Part shown: in pieces, positions 13,101 to 23,799 of the stretch | Position numbering within the stretch: position 1 is the stretch's first letter | How the letters are laid out: the number at the start of each line of letters is the position of its first letter | NCBI RefSeq assembly: GCF_026151205.1 | Contig: NC_087079.1 | Location: 16,548,945 to 16,612,944 of the forward strand | DNA from: Bolinopsis microptera | Lineage: Eukaryota > Ctenophora > Tentaculata > Lobata > Bolinopsidae | Length of the DNA: 64,000 nt | Direction: 5' to 3' | Notes under the pieces: model-generated | What the model was told of the DNA's origin: nothing | The model's input: the letters and a program-made list of their open reading frames with translations, nothing else | Database searches by the model: none | Position numbers and translations under genes: made by a program

Positions 13101-16100
13101 CAGGAAATACACGTTATAACTGAAATCTTTAAACACCACGTACGACTGGTGTATGTCGTACCCTGCCAGACCCACCCACATCACATTGTACACCAAACAG
13201 ACTCCCACCACTACTTTAACCCTGATCTGATGGAAGGGCTTCAGGATCATGACGGTCCTGGAGACAGCCAGCACCACGTTGTAGAATATAGAGGATTTGT
13301 AGCAGAGGGAAACAAGGGTGTAACAGAAGACGGTGTTGTGATCCAGAGTCCGCTCGGTGATAACACCACGTGTAAACAGCGCCACCACTACAGACTGGTG
13401 CATAACACCCACAGCAGTCAGGATATCAACCCCTGATATTAGGATGTAGAGAAGGGGGACGAAGGAGCGCCGGGAACGGCGGTAGTAGTCAATAACGAAG
13501 ATGTTAAGGGTGACGGTGATGATACTGAGGAGGATGCAGGGGGCGCTGGTGATGAAGTAGGGTTCCAGTGCGACAGCTAGGTCAGCTGTTGTGAAGGTGG
13601 TGATGGGTGTTGGGGTGGTGTTGTCTGTAGGGACTGTTGTTGACATTTCCTGAAAAGAGCTAGAGTAAATGCGACGGGAAAATAATGAACCTTTTTTAAA
13701 CTTCTATAATATATAGTATGGCATATCATGCTAAAGAGGATTCTGAGGCGATCGTAGAGGCAATAAAAGCAGTTATGTATCAAAAAGCTTTAGACAATTC
13801 TAGACACCACACCCATCAGTTATCACCTATCTCGAAGTGACCATAAGTGAGCTTAAAAGCTGTTAAAAGCTCTTTAAATTTAATAGATGAGTTCTAAACT
13901 TACAACCTCACGCTCCCATTCCAGGAAACAAAGTTGTATAATATCAATTCCATGCATAATGTTGCACTTTAATTGTCTGCTTATGTTGCTATAAGTGATA
14001 ATTTTCGGCTTCAAACTCGCTGCTATTGCAATATGATTAAATGACAATTTGTACTAATTATATTAATTAGCTATTTTCACAGCCATAGCCTGATCTAATC
14101 GAAATAAGCAATCTGGAGTAAAATGTGGCCAAAAATGTGACAGTGTACACATTCAAAATTATAAAAAGTTAAAACCAGGGCCGGGATTAGTAGAGTGAAA
14201 CAAATTTCGGCGGATAGAAACGCTCTAAGAAATGTAGTTTCAATATGTATGAATAAACAAACTTACGGAAAGACAACTATGGCAGAAAGTGGACTGGAAG
14301 TCCCAAAGATGACTCACTCGGAACATTCCAGTGACAAAACGGGGCAAGGTTTCTCGCGTCTAGACTTATTACCTTCTATAACAAAAAGATGGTTCGCCAC
14401 GAGGATGGTTTATACGGGTAAATGTCCCGACCATTATCCTGAAATGGTGAAATGGTCACGGCTAAGTATAGACGAGACTAAGTCCACTGCTATTGAATAG
14501 CCTAGGTCTCCGTAGCCTAATTTCGAAACATAACCAGTCATCTCTATTGTTCCGAGATTCGTAGTGCTGAGACCAACCCTTAAAATAACTAAACAACTAA
14601 CTTGAATAACTAAATAAAGAACTGTAAGACATACAAACATCGCCTTAGCCGCCGTACAAATATTTCAAACTTTCGAAATATTTTGTTGCAGAGTCTAAAA
14701 AAAACTATGGTGATAATTATCCGATAAAGACACGGCAGAGATTACAGACTAACGACTATCAAAGCAAAGACGAGGAATTTCTGCTCCTCTAACAGACTAT
14801 GATAAAGCGACGAGCCGGAGATGATTATCCCAGGCTGAGTAATGCTACTGTTTGTTAGACTACACGACTAGTTCATACTTCATACAATCACACTTATAAC
14901 TCAGAGGAGGGTATAATAGAGACTAGTTCATACTTCATACAATCACACTTATAACTCAGACGAGGGTATAATAGAGACTAGTTCATACTTCATACAATCA
15001 CACTTATAACTCAGAGGAGGGTATAATAGAGACTAGTTCATACTTCATACAATCACACTTATAACTCAGACAACACGACTAGTTCATACTTCATACAATC
15101 ACACTTATAACTCAGAGCAGGGTATAATAGAGACTAGTTCATACTTCATACAATCACACTTATAACTCAGACAACACGACTAGTTCATACTTCATACAAT
15201 CACACTATAACTCAGAGCAGGGTATAATAGAGACTAGTTCATACTTCATACAATCACACTTATAACTCAGAGGAGGGTATAATAGTATAATAGAGACCAC
15301 GATAATGATTCTGGGGTAGCTGGTAAATCCCGGACACACGATAGATATTTTAGAGGATATACAATAATAATATACATGGTAATGGCTAATAAACTCAGTG
15401 TCAGTCTGGTTAAAAACAATTAGCATCAGCTAATGATTGTACAAGACCTCCTCAACAGATGGGTGGAATGTCCAAATAACCTACAGCTTCCAGACTAGAA
15501 TATCTAAGATATCTATATAAAGGTGCGCCGTATCTGGAGTTGGACGTCACCGGGACACAACGGGGCCCAGATGTCTTGGATTAGTCTTCAGAGATTGTTG
15601 TCCAGTTAACACTGCCGACATAGAAGAAAGATTTAAGAGATTATCACCAGTCACCCCCAAAACCACAATTATCACCACCAAAACCACCCAGATGCTTGTC
15701 TAATCGCACTAAATATCGCTATTTAATACGACTTGGTAGCGAATCAGGATATCTAGAAACTTCGGTCTTCCTAGTATATAGGTACATCTATCTGATTGGA
15801 GTTGCTATCGATGTTTTATTTTCTAAGGAAATCTTTACACTAACCCTCTGCACTGAAGTTTGTTATCAAATCAAAGCTAAGCTGGCTGCTGGATGCCCTT
15901 CTAAATCTATGAAAATAATAAAATAAAAGAGCACAGTTGCTCTACTAAGCCGGGAACATACGTCATACAGCTAAACTAAGATAAACGTGCAAGAGATATA
16001 CAGCTTTTATCACCTAGAACTCATTGAAAGGTGTCACTTCATAGCACCTGGAGGAAGTGTCAGGATCCCATGCGTCCTATCTTGACATTTGTTATAGCCG

Positions 16101-19100
16101 AGGGACAGCCAATTAGCCAATTATAGACTTTGTGAGGTAGATATGTCACAGTTTAAATGATGGGAAGTTGCTGTTACTTATCTTTTTAGTGGGCAATGTT
16201 AATGTTACGCCACTGACTGCCACTGATGCTAGCTGATTATTCAATTGAAAATAATTTGTTATTAAAATTGGGACAATTCGGTCTGTTATTACGAAAAGAC
16301 AGCTCTAAATTGTATTTATATTTTTCTTTCAGTGCCCAGTGGCGTTCGCAATGCATCTCTACATCGACAAGGAACACCTAAACAAACAGTTAGATAGTGC
16401 AGCCACACTGAAAACCCCTGAAGGATGCACTGCTCCAGGTTAGATCAAACACAAGGAAATATTTTATCCGAATACATTTTGTAATGTGTAAGGGAACTGA
16501 TGGATATGAGGGTAACCAAGTTTTTATGAGAGTTAGCAATAAGTTTCATTTCCAAAATTATGATACAACTAAGAGTCTAAACCTTTGGTTGCATTCCCAC
16601 CACCGTCACAACATGAAACCCACACTACTGCACTGTATCTAAAAAACACGCACTGTTGCTCTCAAACCAACAATGTAACAGAAAGAACAGCAGTTTCAGA
16701 GTTTAGATCCAGCATGACTTGGTCACGTGACTAGGTCCACAAGATGCTAACTAGTTTACCATGTGTCCCAGCTGGGTACCCTATTATTGTTTAGGCTCCG
16801 GGGCGAGCTACCTGCGTCATTCCCTGGAGTTAACTGCAGTTTAGTGACAGGTTCAGGGTGTGTCACGTGGTTCAGGGTGTGTCACGTGGTTTAACTGCAC
16901 TTTAGTGACAGGTTCAGAGACAAGGGTGTGTCACGTGGTTTATACTACAGTGGTAATTGGTTGCATTATATAATCAGGAGATGTACATGTGTTATTGTTT
17001 TACAATAGAGCATTTAATGAGGGCTCTTAATGGTGATGGGATAAACTGTGATCAGCCAGGTACCGTCCCGCGGTTATCTGCTGAAGTGCTATCTTAATTA
17101 GTTTATATAGGGTGGCTCAGTATGTCTTTTAATGATCACTCATCTGTCACCAATAACCATGTTCACAACCTTTGGCTAAGCGATGTTACTATCATTGGGA
17201 CTAGGAACTGACCGGATATGAATCCGGAATACCCCCCCCCCCCCCACTCACTATAAAGTCTCTGATTTCCGCACCATCATCAAGTAGAGCTAGAGGACAC
17301 TGGTTGATCTACTGTGGAGTCAGAAAGTTGGAGTAATATCAAAAATAACATGCCAAGAAATCAATGTTATGTGCCTTGCCCAACTTGAGCATGGCACTAC
17401 CCACCATGACCAGTGATTTTCTAATGGCCTTTGTTTCAATCCTCAGTTTATTGCTCAAGTTAGCAACGGGTTTGCTCGTCACAACACAGCAATTCTCATT
17501 AATAAAACATTGTTTGATTGTTCTGTTGTTGGTATTGGGACGTAATATCGCATAAACGGGTCTTTAACATTTGCTGACAGATTACAAGCTACCATGAGGC
17601 ATGAACGTACTGTTCACTGAGAACACTGATGGGCCTTGATAAAGAGCCACGGACGGTAACCCCAGACCGGTCGGTTCCTAATTGGAATTTGGAACCTGAA
17701 AACGGAGACAAATTTCTTTATAATATTTGGCTACAAGTACAGTCAAATAAATTTAAGAATTGACCTTAATTCTTTAGAAATCACGTATTCGATAGGAATT
17801 TAAATGATTTTCTCCGGACCTGAACTTGTTGATAAGATTAAACTAGAAAACGTGCAGATTAGAATATGTGCTTAAAAAATGGATATCACTGTGGGGTTGC
17901 TTAGCTACGAAGACAATTAACCGAGATACAAACATAAGAGTGTGTCTTAACAAACCAGTGCCACAGTGGCAGTGCCACTTCACCACTGAGATCCCAAACA
18001 AATTACTCACAGTAACATCTACAGTTATTAGGAAATGTTGATATTCCGTGTGGTTTTTATCATGTGCAACATTGCATTGAGTTCTATATAAAGAGTTTTT
18101 TAGCTGGAGCTGTCGGCTATAAACATGTCGCTCCTTTGTCTCACATGGTGTTGCATTCACATGTTACGTGAAATGAATTACAAGTTCATGACCTCCCATT
18201 TCATCGCTTATCAGCTCTTTATCTAAATATTGATAACACACTCTCAAATGGTCTCAGCTTAAATATAGGAATATAGATCTAATTTATTGCAATAATTTGT
18301 CGGCCCCTTTATTGCCATGTTGATATATACAACCAATATGTATAACCGACTAACCATATAAACAAACAGTGGTGAGTAAAAGAGTAGTGTAACATAAAGA
18401 TGTGAAGATAATTCACAAAGACAATAACCTGTGTTTGCCCAATCCACACACCATATGATACATCAATGGACTGTCTGTGTGATATTAACGTACCAATATG
18501 TTCAGGTGGTATTAATGATGAAGCAGATTCAGCTGTGACCAAGAAACGGCACGCACTGTGTGATATTAACGTACCAATATGTTCAGGTGGTATTAATGAT
18601 GAAGCAGATTCAGCTGTGACCAAGAAACGGCACGCACTCTACGAAGAAGCCCTGTCTGTATGATATTAACGTACCAATATGTTCAGGTGGTATTAATGAT
18701 GAAGCAGATTCAGCTGTGACCAAGAAACGGCACGCACTCTACGAAGAAGCTCTGAAACCAGTCCAGAAATATTTTAGGGAGTCAGATAGATTGGTGGAGG
18801 TGGATGTGTCTTCCATGTCTCACGAGAGAATATGGTCAGTATTTGTGGTTATTTTTATAAATTATCGAGTTGAAAATATGCAAGTTTTGTCAACTAAATT
18901 AAAATGGTTATACGACTAGATATATCTCAGATAAATGGCTTCCGTATCAATCCCATTTGAAAAATCATCATTAATGGAAAACGGCAACGACAACTGTTTT
19001 CTATCAATTATACAAAATTAAATTAAATCGAATTGTTACAAAAATCGTAAAAAAACGAGGTCCAAGATTTTCAAAATTGAATAAAAAATGTTTAAAGGCC

Positions 19101-20844
19101 TATCTCAAAATTTTGTATGATCAATCTCTTCTAAATGGTCCCTAGAACATATCCTGAAAGTTTCAGGGTGATTGCTCAATAATTGTGGGAGAAGATAGAT
19201 TTTTAGACTCGATTTTCAGAATTTGCGATTGAAAATCGCTCGCGCAATACAATTACACATAAGCGCTGACCTTAGACCGGCGATAATTTCGGCTAGGAAC
19301 AATATTTTTCCATGGGACCAAAAGCAGCTGATAGATATCACTCCCCTCTATTAGAAACAACTTAAAAGTCGATTTCGAGAGAATATTGATGAAGACCCCC
19401 CCCCCCCCGGCCCCCTTAATAGGTCGCAAAAATAAGTCAAATACAATCGGCGGGTTCAAGAATCAAGTCTAAAGTGCCCAAAAATAATATTACGAACATA
19501 CCAACCCACTTCTATTTCAGGTTCAAAGTGGTCAGAATGTTCGCTTCATTCGATTTGTCAGAAAGAAAAAATAACAATCTTATCGTTATATTCGTTGATG
19601 GTAGGAATCTGAAGTATTTTCGTCAGTTCTCTGAATCGTTTATCTCCTTTTTTTCTCCTTTTTTTCTCCTGTTCTGTTTTACATTTGCTGTATGAAGAGC
19701 TTCTATACGTTCCCACGGCATTATCAACATGATTTAAAAGGTGTCTCCATAATCCGTATTGACTCCTTAGATAATTTGATTCTGTCTTCACATTCAAATC
19801 ATTGTCTGAAGACAAAGTATTCACCTTAAAATCAAAACACTGTAACGTTTAACCAATTCTCAGATGCGTCAAAAGTACAATCGTTAATTGATAGTAAAGT
19901 CAGATTAATAAAGCTAGTGGACATTGTCGATGAACCAGACGCTGAATTTGTGAGTAAAATTATTCTTAGTGGTTTGATTTGATTTAGTGAATCTTTTTGT
20001 CTTAAAAGTTAAAATCCGTCTAGTTCGCAATTGGACTGGCATGATTCAACACGGTCTACCGCAAGAAAGTACAGGCACGCGCGAAGCTGCATTTTCTACG
20101 AAAGTAGCTATGGTATAGCAGTTACTGTAACATTAAGGCGGTCGATATTTTGATATTAAATTCAGAAGTTATTCTAAAGTAACCAAAAAGGCTACATCTA
20201 AACGACGAATGTTATTTCTAAAGAATAAACTGGTAATTTGTTTAGATAATAGTTCAACAAAGCAATTGTGTCAAATGTAACATCAAGCTATGGAAACATT
20301 ACAGCATTACCGTCACCTCCTTCAGGATTTGATGATGGAGTGTTTATTATACCAAATAACAGAGCTAGGCTGCCCACATGTGTGCTATGCTGTCGACATC
20401 AAAGGTTCAACGTTAGAGAAAGCTGAGACGCAAGAGGTACCGCCTACTGTAGGATCATTATTTTTCAGTTTGCAATAATTTCACTATTTTGGTTGTGAGC
20501 TGTGCTTGACTATAATATAGGAAATTTGCAGTATCTTTGATCTTACTGGTCATTTTTGTTCAGTAAGATCAGTAAGCTAAGTGAACTTAGCTATATTTTA
20601 TCCACAGACGAAAAAGTGTCTGGTGTACGAGCTGAAAGAACCATCTAAACTATCCGCCCATCTTAACAAATATCAGAAAAACATGTTGAGTGAGGAAGAT
20701 GGAGCCACTTCTAAGAGTTGGGATGACAACGATTACATTTGCTATAAAGCACCAAATAACTTGACATTACTATTTTCTGAAAACTTTGACAATAAAAGAG
20801 CGGAAGTGATAGCCACTTCTTACTGTAGCATGGACAAAATGTAG
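7169..20844 (+). CDS. adenylate-kinase-like P-loop protein, N-myristoylated, probable pseudo-kinase
   Basis: The model has ten exons: 7169-7316 (1b), 10039-10158, 11562-11673, 12235-12346, 16333-16438, 18687-18834, 19521-19600, 19864-19949, 20326-20436 and 20608-20844. All junctions are GT-AG and phases agree throughout, giving 419 residues. The start MGCNSSKD fits N-myristoylation, with Cys3 a likely palmitoylation site, so membrane anchoring is expected. Residues 44-258 follow the adenylate kinase fold: NIVFF then GGPKSGKG (50-57, P-loop), and a TKKRHALYEEALKPVQKYF stretch matching the family's post-lid helix. The NMP-binding LSTGDLLR is replaced by ISAESLLH (72-79) and the DGYPR region by IDLLPN (135-140), so key Thr and Arg residues are missing. 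Phosphotransfer is therefore doubtful. Residues 259-419 are an extra C-terminal region that I do not recognise. Introns hold an antisense GPCR, minisatellites and transposon relics. Confidence 0.78.
8036..8100. repeat. 13-bp tandem repeat
   Basis: Five near-perfect copies of CTTCAATCAAAAA. Confidence 0.9.
8494..8765. mobile_element. hAT-type MITE relic with G-run
   Basis: The right end GTTACGCCACTG matches the terminus of the element at 51411-51762, here in opposite orientation. Both copies share a GGGCCCCGCTG / CGCTGTGCGGGG stretch next to a long G (or C) run and GGCGCC-rich blocks. The left end (CAAGGACGTAAC) is a degraded match to the terminal repeat, and no flanking target duplication is clear. 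Confidence 0.65.
9242..9292. repeat. perfect 23-bp inverted repeat (hairpin)
   Basis: CTATGACAGTAGAAAACATA... at 9242-9264 is exactly reverse-complemented at 9270-9292 with a 5-base loop. It could be a tiny foldback element or a hairpin transcript; the sequence does not decide. Confidence 0.85.
9950..10024. repeat. 12-bp tandem repeat just upstream of exon 2
   Basis: Copies of GTAACTAAAGT and GTAACTATAAT in tandem, ending about 14 bases before the exon 2 acceptor. Each unit contains GTAACT, which resembles a splice donor. Confidence 0.85.
10159..11561. other. intron 2 of the kinase-like gene
   Basis: No nested gene or transposon is recognised. An open frame at 10902-11297 on + encodes 131 residues without any motif I know. 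Confidence 0.4.
11668..11757 (+). repeat. 31-bp tandem triplication of the exon 3 splice donor
   Basis: GCTCAG|GTATGTCACCTATTTG occurs three times at 31-bp spacing, with GT at 11674, 11705 and 11736. Only the first donor keeps the kinase frame. Reading past it meets TAA within seven codons. Confidence 0.9.
12642..13646 (-). CDS. divergent rhodopsin-like 7TM receptor (GPCR), intronless
   Basis: This 334-residue single-exon receptor lies antisense in intron 4 of the kinase-like gene. The N-terminus is Thr-rich with a glycosylation sequon at Asn9. Seven hydrophobic segments lie at about 32-53, 62-90, 105-131, 143-163, 203-231, 246-273 and 282-305. Class A landmarks are Asn48 (TM1), Asp74 (TM2, SGVDIL), Cys108 before TM3, Pro213/Pro217 in TM5 and Asn300-Pro301 in TM7. 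The DRY motif is SRT (129-131), the TM6 CWxP motif is absent (FVVCNSAFS), and NPxxY reads NPVII. The cytoplasmic tail is short and strongly basic. The start Met is the first in frame and leads directly into the Thr-rich ectodomain. The ligand is unknown. Non-canonical motifs are common in lineage-specific invertebrate receptor expansions. Confidence 0.87.
   Translation of the reverse strand: MSTTVPTDNTTPTPITTFTTADLAVALEPYFITSAPCILLSIITVTLNIFVIDYYRRSRRSFVPLLYILISGVDILTAVGVMHQSVVVALFTRGVITERTLDHNTVFCYTLVSLCYKSSIFYNVVLAVSRTVMILKPFHQIRVKVVVGVCLVYNVMWVGLAGYDIHQSYVVFKDFSYNVYFLYPVMGMELLYAVKKYPPPVGLSVMLLLLVVPFLLPVLITLITCILQVISLHSPDMVTNNNQRHVTITIILMSALFVVCNSAFSIFILLFMFTDMTGDNFIVYTVTFGTVLPILNAALNPVIIISRSKGLREGFIARVRRIVRRKWDIVIRRR
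13647..14865. other. part of intron 4, 5' flank of the GPCR
   Basis: This is the upstream side of the GPCR and should hold its promoter. An open frame on + at 14195-14500 (101 residues) shows no recognisable domain, and I do not call it a gene. Confidence 0.4.
14866..15296. repeat. 55/46-bp minisatellite
   Basis: About eight tandem copies begin GACTAGTTCATACTTCATAC. Long units (55 bp) end GGAGGGTATAATAGA, and short ones (46 bp) end CAACAC. Long and short units are interspersed, which suggests unequal exchange. Confidence 0.9.
15297..16332. other. 3' part of intron 4
   Basis: No exon is recognised. GTTACGCCACTG at about 16205-16216 is an isolated match to the hAT-type terminus seen at 8754-8765 and 51751-51762, probably a relic. 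Confidence 0.4.
16439..18477. other. intron 5 of the kinase-like gene
   Basis: No nested gene is seen. The intron contains a cluster of CACGTG-bearing repeats (16726-16945), a run of about 15 C at 17231-17246 and unremarkable AT-rich sequence. Confidence 0.4.
16726..16945. repeat. repeats carrying CACGTG
   Basis: GGTTCAGGGTGTGTCACGTG is repeated twice around 16852-16890, with a further GGGTGTGTCACGTGG at about 16925. GGTCACGTGA lies at about 16722. These are E-box palindromes; a regulatory role is only a possibility. Confidence 0.5.
18478..18760 (+). repeat. tandem triplication of the exon 6 acceptor and exon start
   Basis: The segment GATATTAACGTACCAATATG-TTCAG followed by the first coding bases of exon 6 occurs three times, starting at 18481, 18562 and 18662 (spacings 81 and 100 bp). 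Acceptor AGs end at 18505, 18586 and 18686. The first two copies read through the duplicated exon start into a TGA at 18661-18663. Only the third acceptor gives the full exon. Confidence 0.92.
19190..19440. mobile_element. dispersed repeat, copy 1 (C-run end)
   Basis: It contains GCGAGCGATT-type sequence, ATAAGCGCTGACC and a C-run followed by GGCCCCCTTAA. The same blocks appear in reverse order and orientation at 30138-30370, and a weaker copy lies near 32050-32220. It is a non-coding element family; the type is unknown. Confidence 0.65.
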
Positions 20845-21713
20845 ATTATATCATATTAAATTTCTAAATCATAGCCGCATGCTCCCAATTCTAGATTCGA
20901 TGTAAATGTAATGAGATTTTTATATAATAAGCTTATTTAAATTATTGAATGATTGAGATTCAATTCGAGCGTTAGTGTTCATAGGTGTACCACGGTTTAA
21001 CACATCTTGGCTGACTTATGTATTTGACACAAAATGATTTGTATTCTCTCAGACCACTGTATATAGAATCTTTTTTATCTTTTGAAGACCGTCTTGTGGA
21101 CTATTAGTCTCCAAAAAAACATATTTTTGGTATTGGTTCATAGACGTTCTTTGAAATAATAGTTTTTGTACTCTTAGCAGTATTTTTTCATCAGAATGGT
21201 TGCCATGGTCTGATTTTGAAGGGAAGCTCAAGCCACGAGAGGGGTACTTTTGATATTAATGGCTTGATATGTTGGGAATGATCATAAATTGTGGCTTTTG
21301 AGCATCCAATGTTCGTCTCCTTTGAATATTTTGAAATGTGATTAAAAATCACACGCCTTTTCTACCGAAGTGAATACTGATGCTATCAATATTACGGGCT
21401 GGTTACCATGGCAACTATTTTGGTTCGCTCTTGTGAGATGTTTGTATCTTACTTAAGAAATGTACATAAAATTTCTATTGCCTAATGGGAAAATTCGTAT
21501 TTTTACTTTTTGGTTATTTTCTAGACCTCAGCGTCATACATTTCTAAATGTATTCCGGTGTGATCTGGAACACTCATCTAGCTACAAAGTTTATTAGTCC
21601 TATCGGTTCGATGATAATTCTCAAACAGCAATTACCAAACTATGTGACCTGTTTTCCCGTTTGTCGATAATGAAATATGATACGGCGGTTTCACTAACTT
21701 CGCTTCCACTAAA
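20845..21713. other. intergenic, downstream of the kinase-like gene
   Basis: This contains the kinase-like gene's 3' UTR. I see no canonical AATAAA close to the stop; ATTAAA occurs at about 20856. No further exon is seen. Confidence 0.4.
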
Positions 21714-22009
21714 TCGCTCGCCCAATTAACCAACAAAAGTTCTTGTGAAAAGGCACTGATGGTACGAAAGTAACGTAATTCGATGTATTTTTGAACGCTG
21801 GTTCCGAATCACTCCCATGACGAAGGATAAAAATGCTTCCCTGAGGAGTTATAAGAAAACAACTGTTTGGGTCGTCGCGGTAGGAAAATTCGATTGTTTA
21901 TGGTTAGGGTTGGTTAGCTTTTTTATGGTTAGGATTTATGTAAAAACTTTTTTTCGGCTGCAAAACCCAAGTCATAGTCATTAGTCACGTGATAATTTTG
22001 GGCTAGCGA
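21714..22009. mobile_element. MITE with TCGCTCGCCCAA-type inverted ends, copy 1
   Basis: It begins TCGCTCGCCCAATT and ends AATTTTGGGCTAGCGA. A second copy in opposite orientation lies at 54827-55188. Shared internal blocks include AAGCATTTTTA/TAAAAATGCTT, a GGTTAGGGTT-rich region and a CACGTGA near one end. Confidence 0.75.
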
Positions 22010-23622
22010 ACTAATTTGAGCCCTCAAAGTTCGACCAGAAAATGAAATCACGATTGAATTCAGACTCAACAACAAATCCAGACTCTCTAAAAACACCGAA
22101 TGTAACAGAATACTGGCGAATACAATGCAGTTGACCTATAATTTGATTAATTTCTGAAGAACTTGAACTACTTCCAAATAACGGCCCAGCACAACAATCT
22201 GAAGACTTTGTTTTTTCCTGTCTATCATTATAACTTGATTTTGAAGTCTCAATCGTCAAGATTGCTAAAGCGTGACATCAAAAAGTTCCCATTTACTGAA
22301 ACCTTTTCTGTTAGTGTTAGAAATAGAAATATTCCCGTCAACTTGGTTTGGTCTGATAATAGTTTTAGATTTCTTGCATTCATTTTGTTGCGACAAAGGA
22401 AAAGCTGCTCTTTTTCATCGAAGGTAAATGTGAACACAACACATTTCGAGCAATTATCATCAAACAATGCGACTAATTACTATGTAATGTGCGAGTAATT
22501 ACTATGTTCGAGATTTTACAACGGTCATGTTTGCTTCAACCCAAAAGTGGTATTTAAGTACGAAATTGATCCGTACAAGTCTTATAGTCGTCTTGCGCAA
22601 TTGTACTCATAAGTCGGTTGCTCTTTTACTCGGATATGTATTGCATTATAGTTATAGTTATAATACCGCGGATCATTTAAATATTACGTTTGTTTTTCCT
22701 ATCTGAATACATTAAGTTCGTCTGGATTGTGGGTCCTACTGCAGTCTGATAATTATCTCAGAACTAGTATAGAAATTCAAATTTCTTTTTCCAGAGAAGA
22801 TAACTGTTTGCTTAATACTATGCACATAACTGAAGTATATCTACGGAGACCAGACATTTCCAATTCCATCCAAATCCAGCTCATGATTTCATCCTCCTGA
22901 AGGTCTTGTGTAAGACTTGAGAATATATAGTAAGGCGTCGGCGCTAAGTCGGGTTTAATTTTAAGGCTTCACATTTTGGGGATGAAACGTCCGAAGGTGA
23001 CTTTTTGGACTCGGATGATACAATGTCGTCTACTTGCAGGAGCTTGGATTATACAGCCAAGTCAGCAGTCTTACGATTAGTACCGTTTAATATCAAAGTA
23101 GTGACTCGTCCCGTCAGTAGCTTTGCGGGACCTTTGCAGTTTGCAGTTTATATCGCTAACAGTTACAGATTCAGTTATAGTCTGCAAAAATGAAAGACAA
23201 CTTTTATGATGTTCGAATGTTCGGGAACTTTTCAGCAATCACAATGTCAGACTGAGAAGGCGTCGTGAAATAGTGCTCTATGCCCGGTTGGGTTAGCTAA
23301 CAAACATCAGCTGTCCCTCATGGTTGTGTTTATCGTGTAACGCGTTGTCGCGTTGATGTATTGAATTAAAAGCTCTCTGTCCCCATGATAATGACCTAAT
23401 ATGTTGATAGTGGTACCGCAGAATCTACGTGATTACCGCATGTCTATAAAATTCGTTATTTGATTCCAACTCATGTTCCATCATATCCCTTACATTGACT
23501 ATAGGGCTCGGTGAAACGCATTTTAGTGAATTAGTCTGCTCTTCCGCTTCGTTTCGTTTCCAGTGTCGAAGCACGAATGAACTTCATTCATCTTTATAAT
23601 ACAATAATATGCTCAGTACTGA
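22010..23622. other. intergenic, upstream of the aquaglyceroporin
   Basis: Open frames of 60-110 residues occur on both strands (for example 22163-22498) but lack recognisable domains. I see no gene. Confidence 0.4.
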
Positions 23623-23787
23623 AGGGATCGTTTACACATTACGTAGATTATGGCCAACATTTTAGACCCCTCCCGGCTCGATCCCCTTACGTAAAGCAGC
23701 TTTACACATAAACATTGTTCAGAAATTATAGCTTTTCCAAATCTCCTGATCTCCCTAGGCTGGTTTACGTAATCTGTGAACGATCCC
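23623..23787. mobile_element. MITE with GGGATCGTTCACA-type inverted ends, copy 1
   Basis: The terminal inverted repeats GGGATCGTTTACACATTACG and CGTAATCTGTGAACGATCCC match at about 20 of 22 positions. Other copies lie at 52567-52710 and, cut by the window edge, at 63964-64000. The element ends 12 bp before the aquaglyceroporin start codon. Confidence 0.8.
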
Positions 23788-23799
23788 AAACTATTTTAG

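Noticed and set aside
13149-13436. 95-residue frame on + within the GPCR
   Set aside because: Antisense shadow of a convincing 7TM coding exon.
14866-15296. CRISPR-like array
   Set aside because: Units are contiguous without unique spacers and the context is an animal intron; it is a minisatellite.
22163-22498. 111-residue plus-strand frame between the kinase-like and aquaporin genes
   Set aside because: No motif, no splice partners and an overlapping antisense frame of similar length; consistent with chance.
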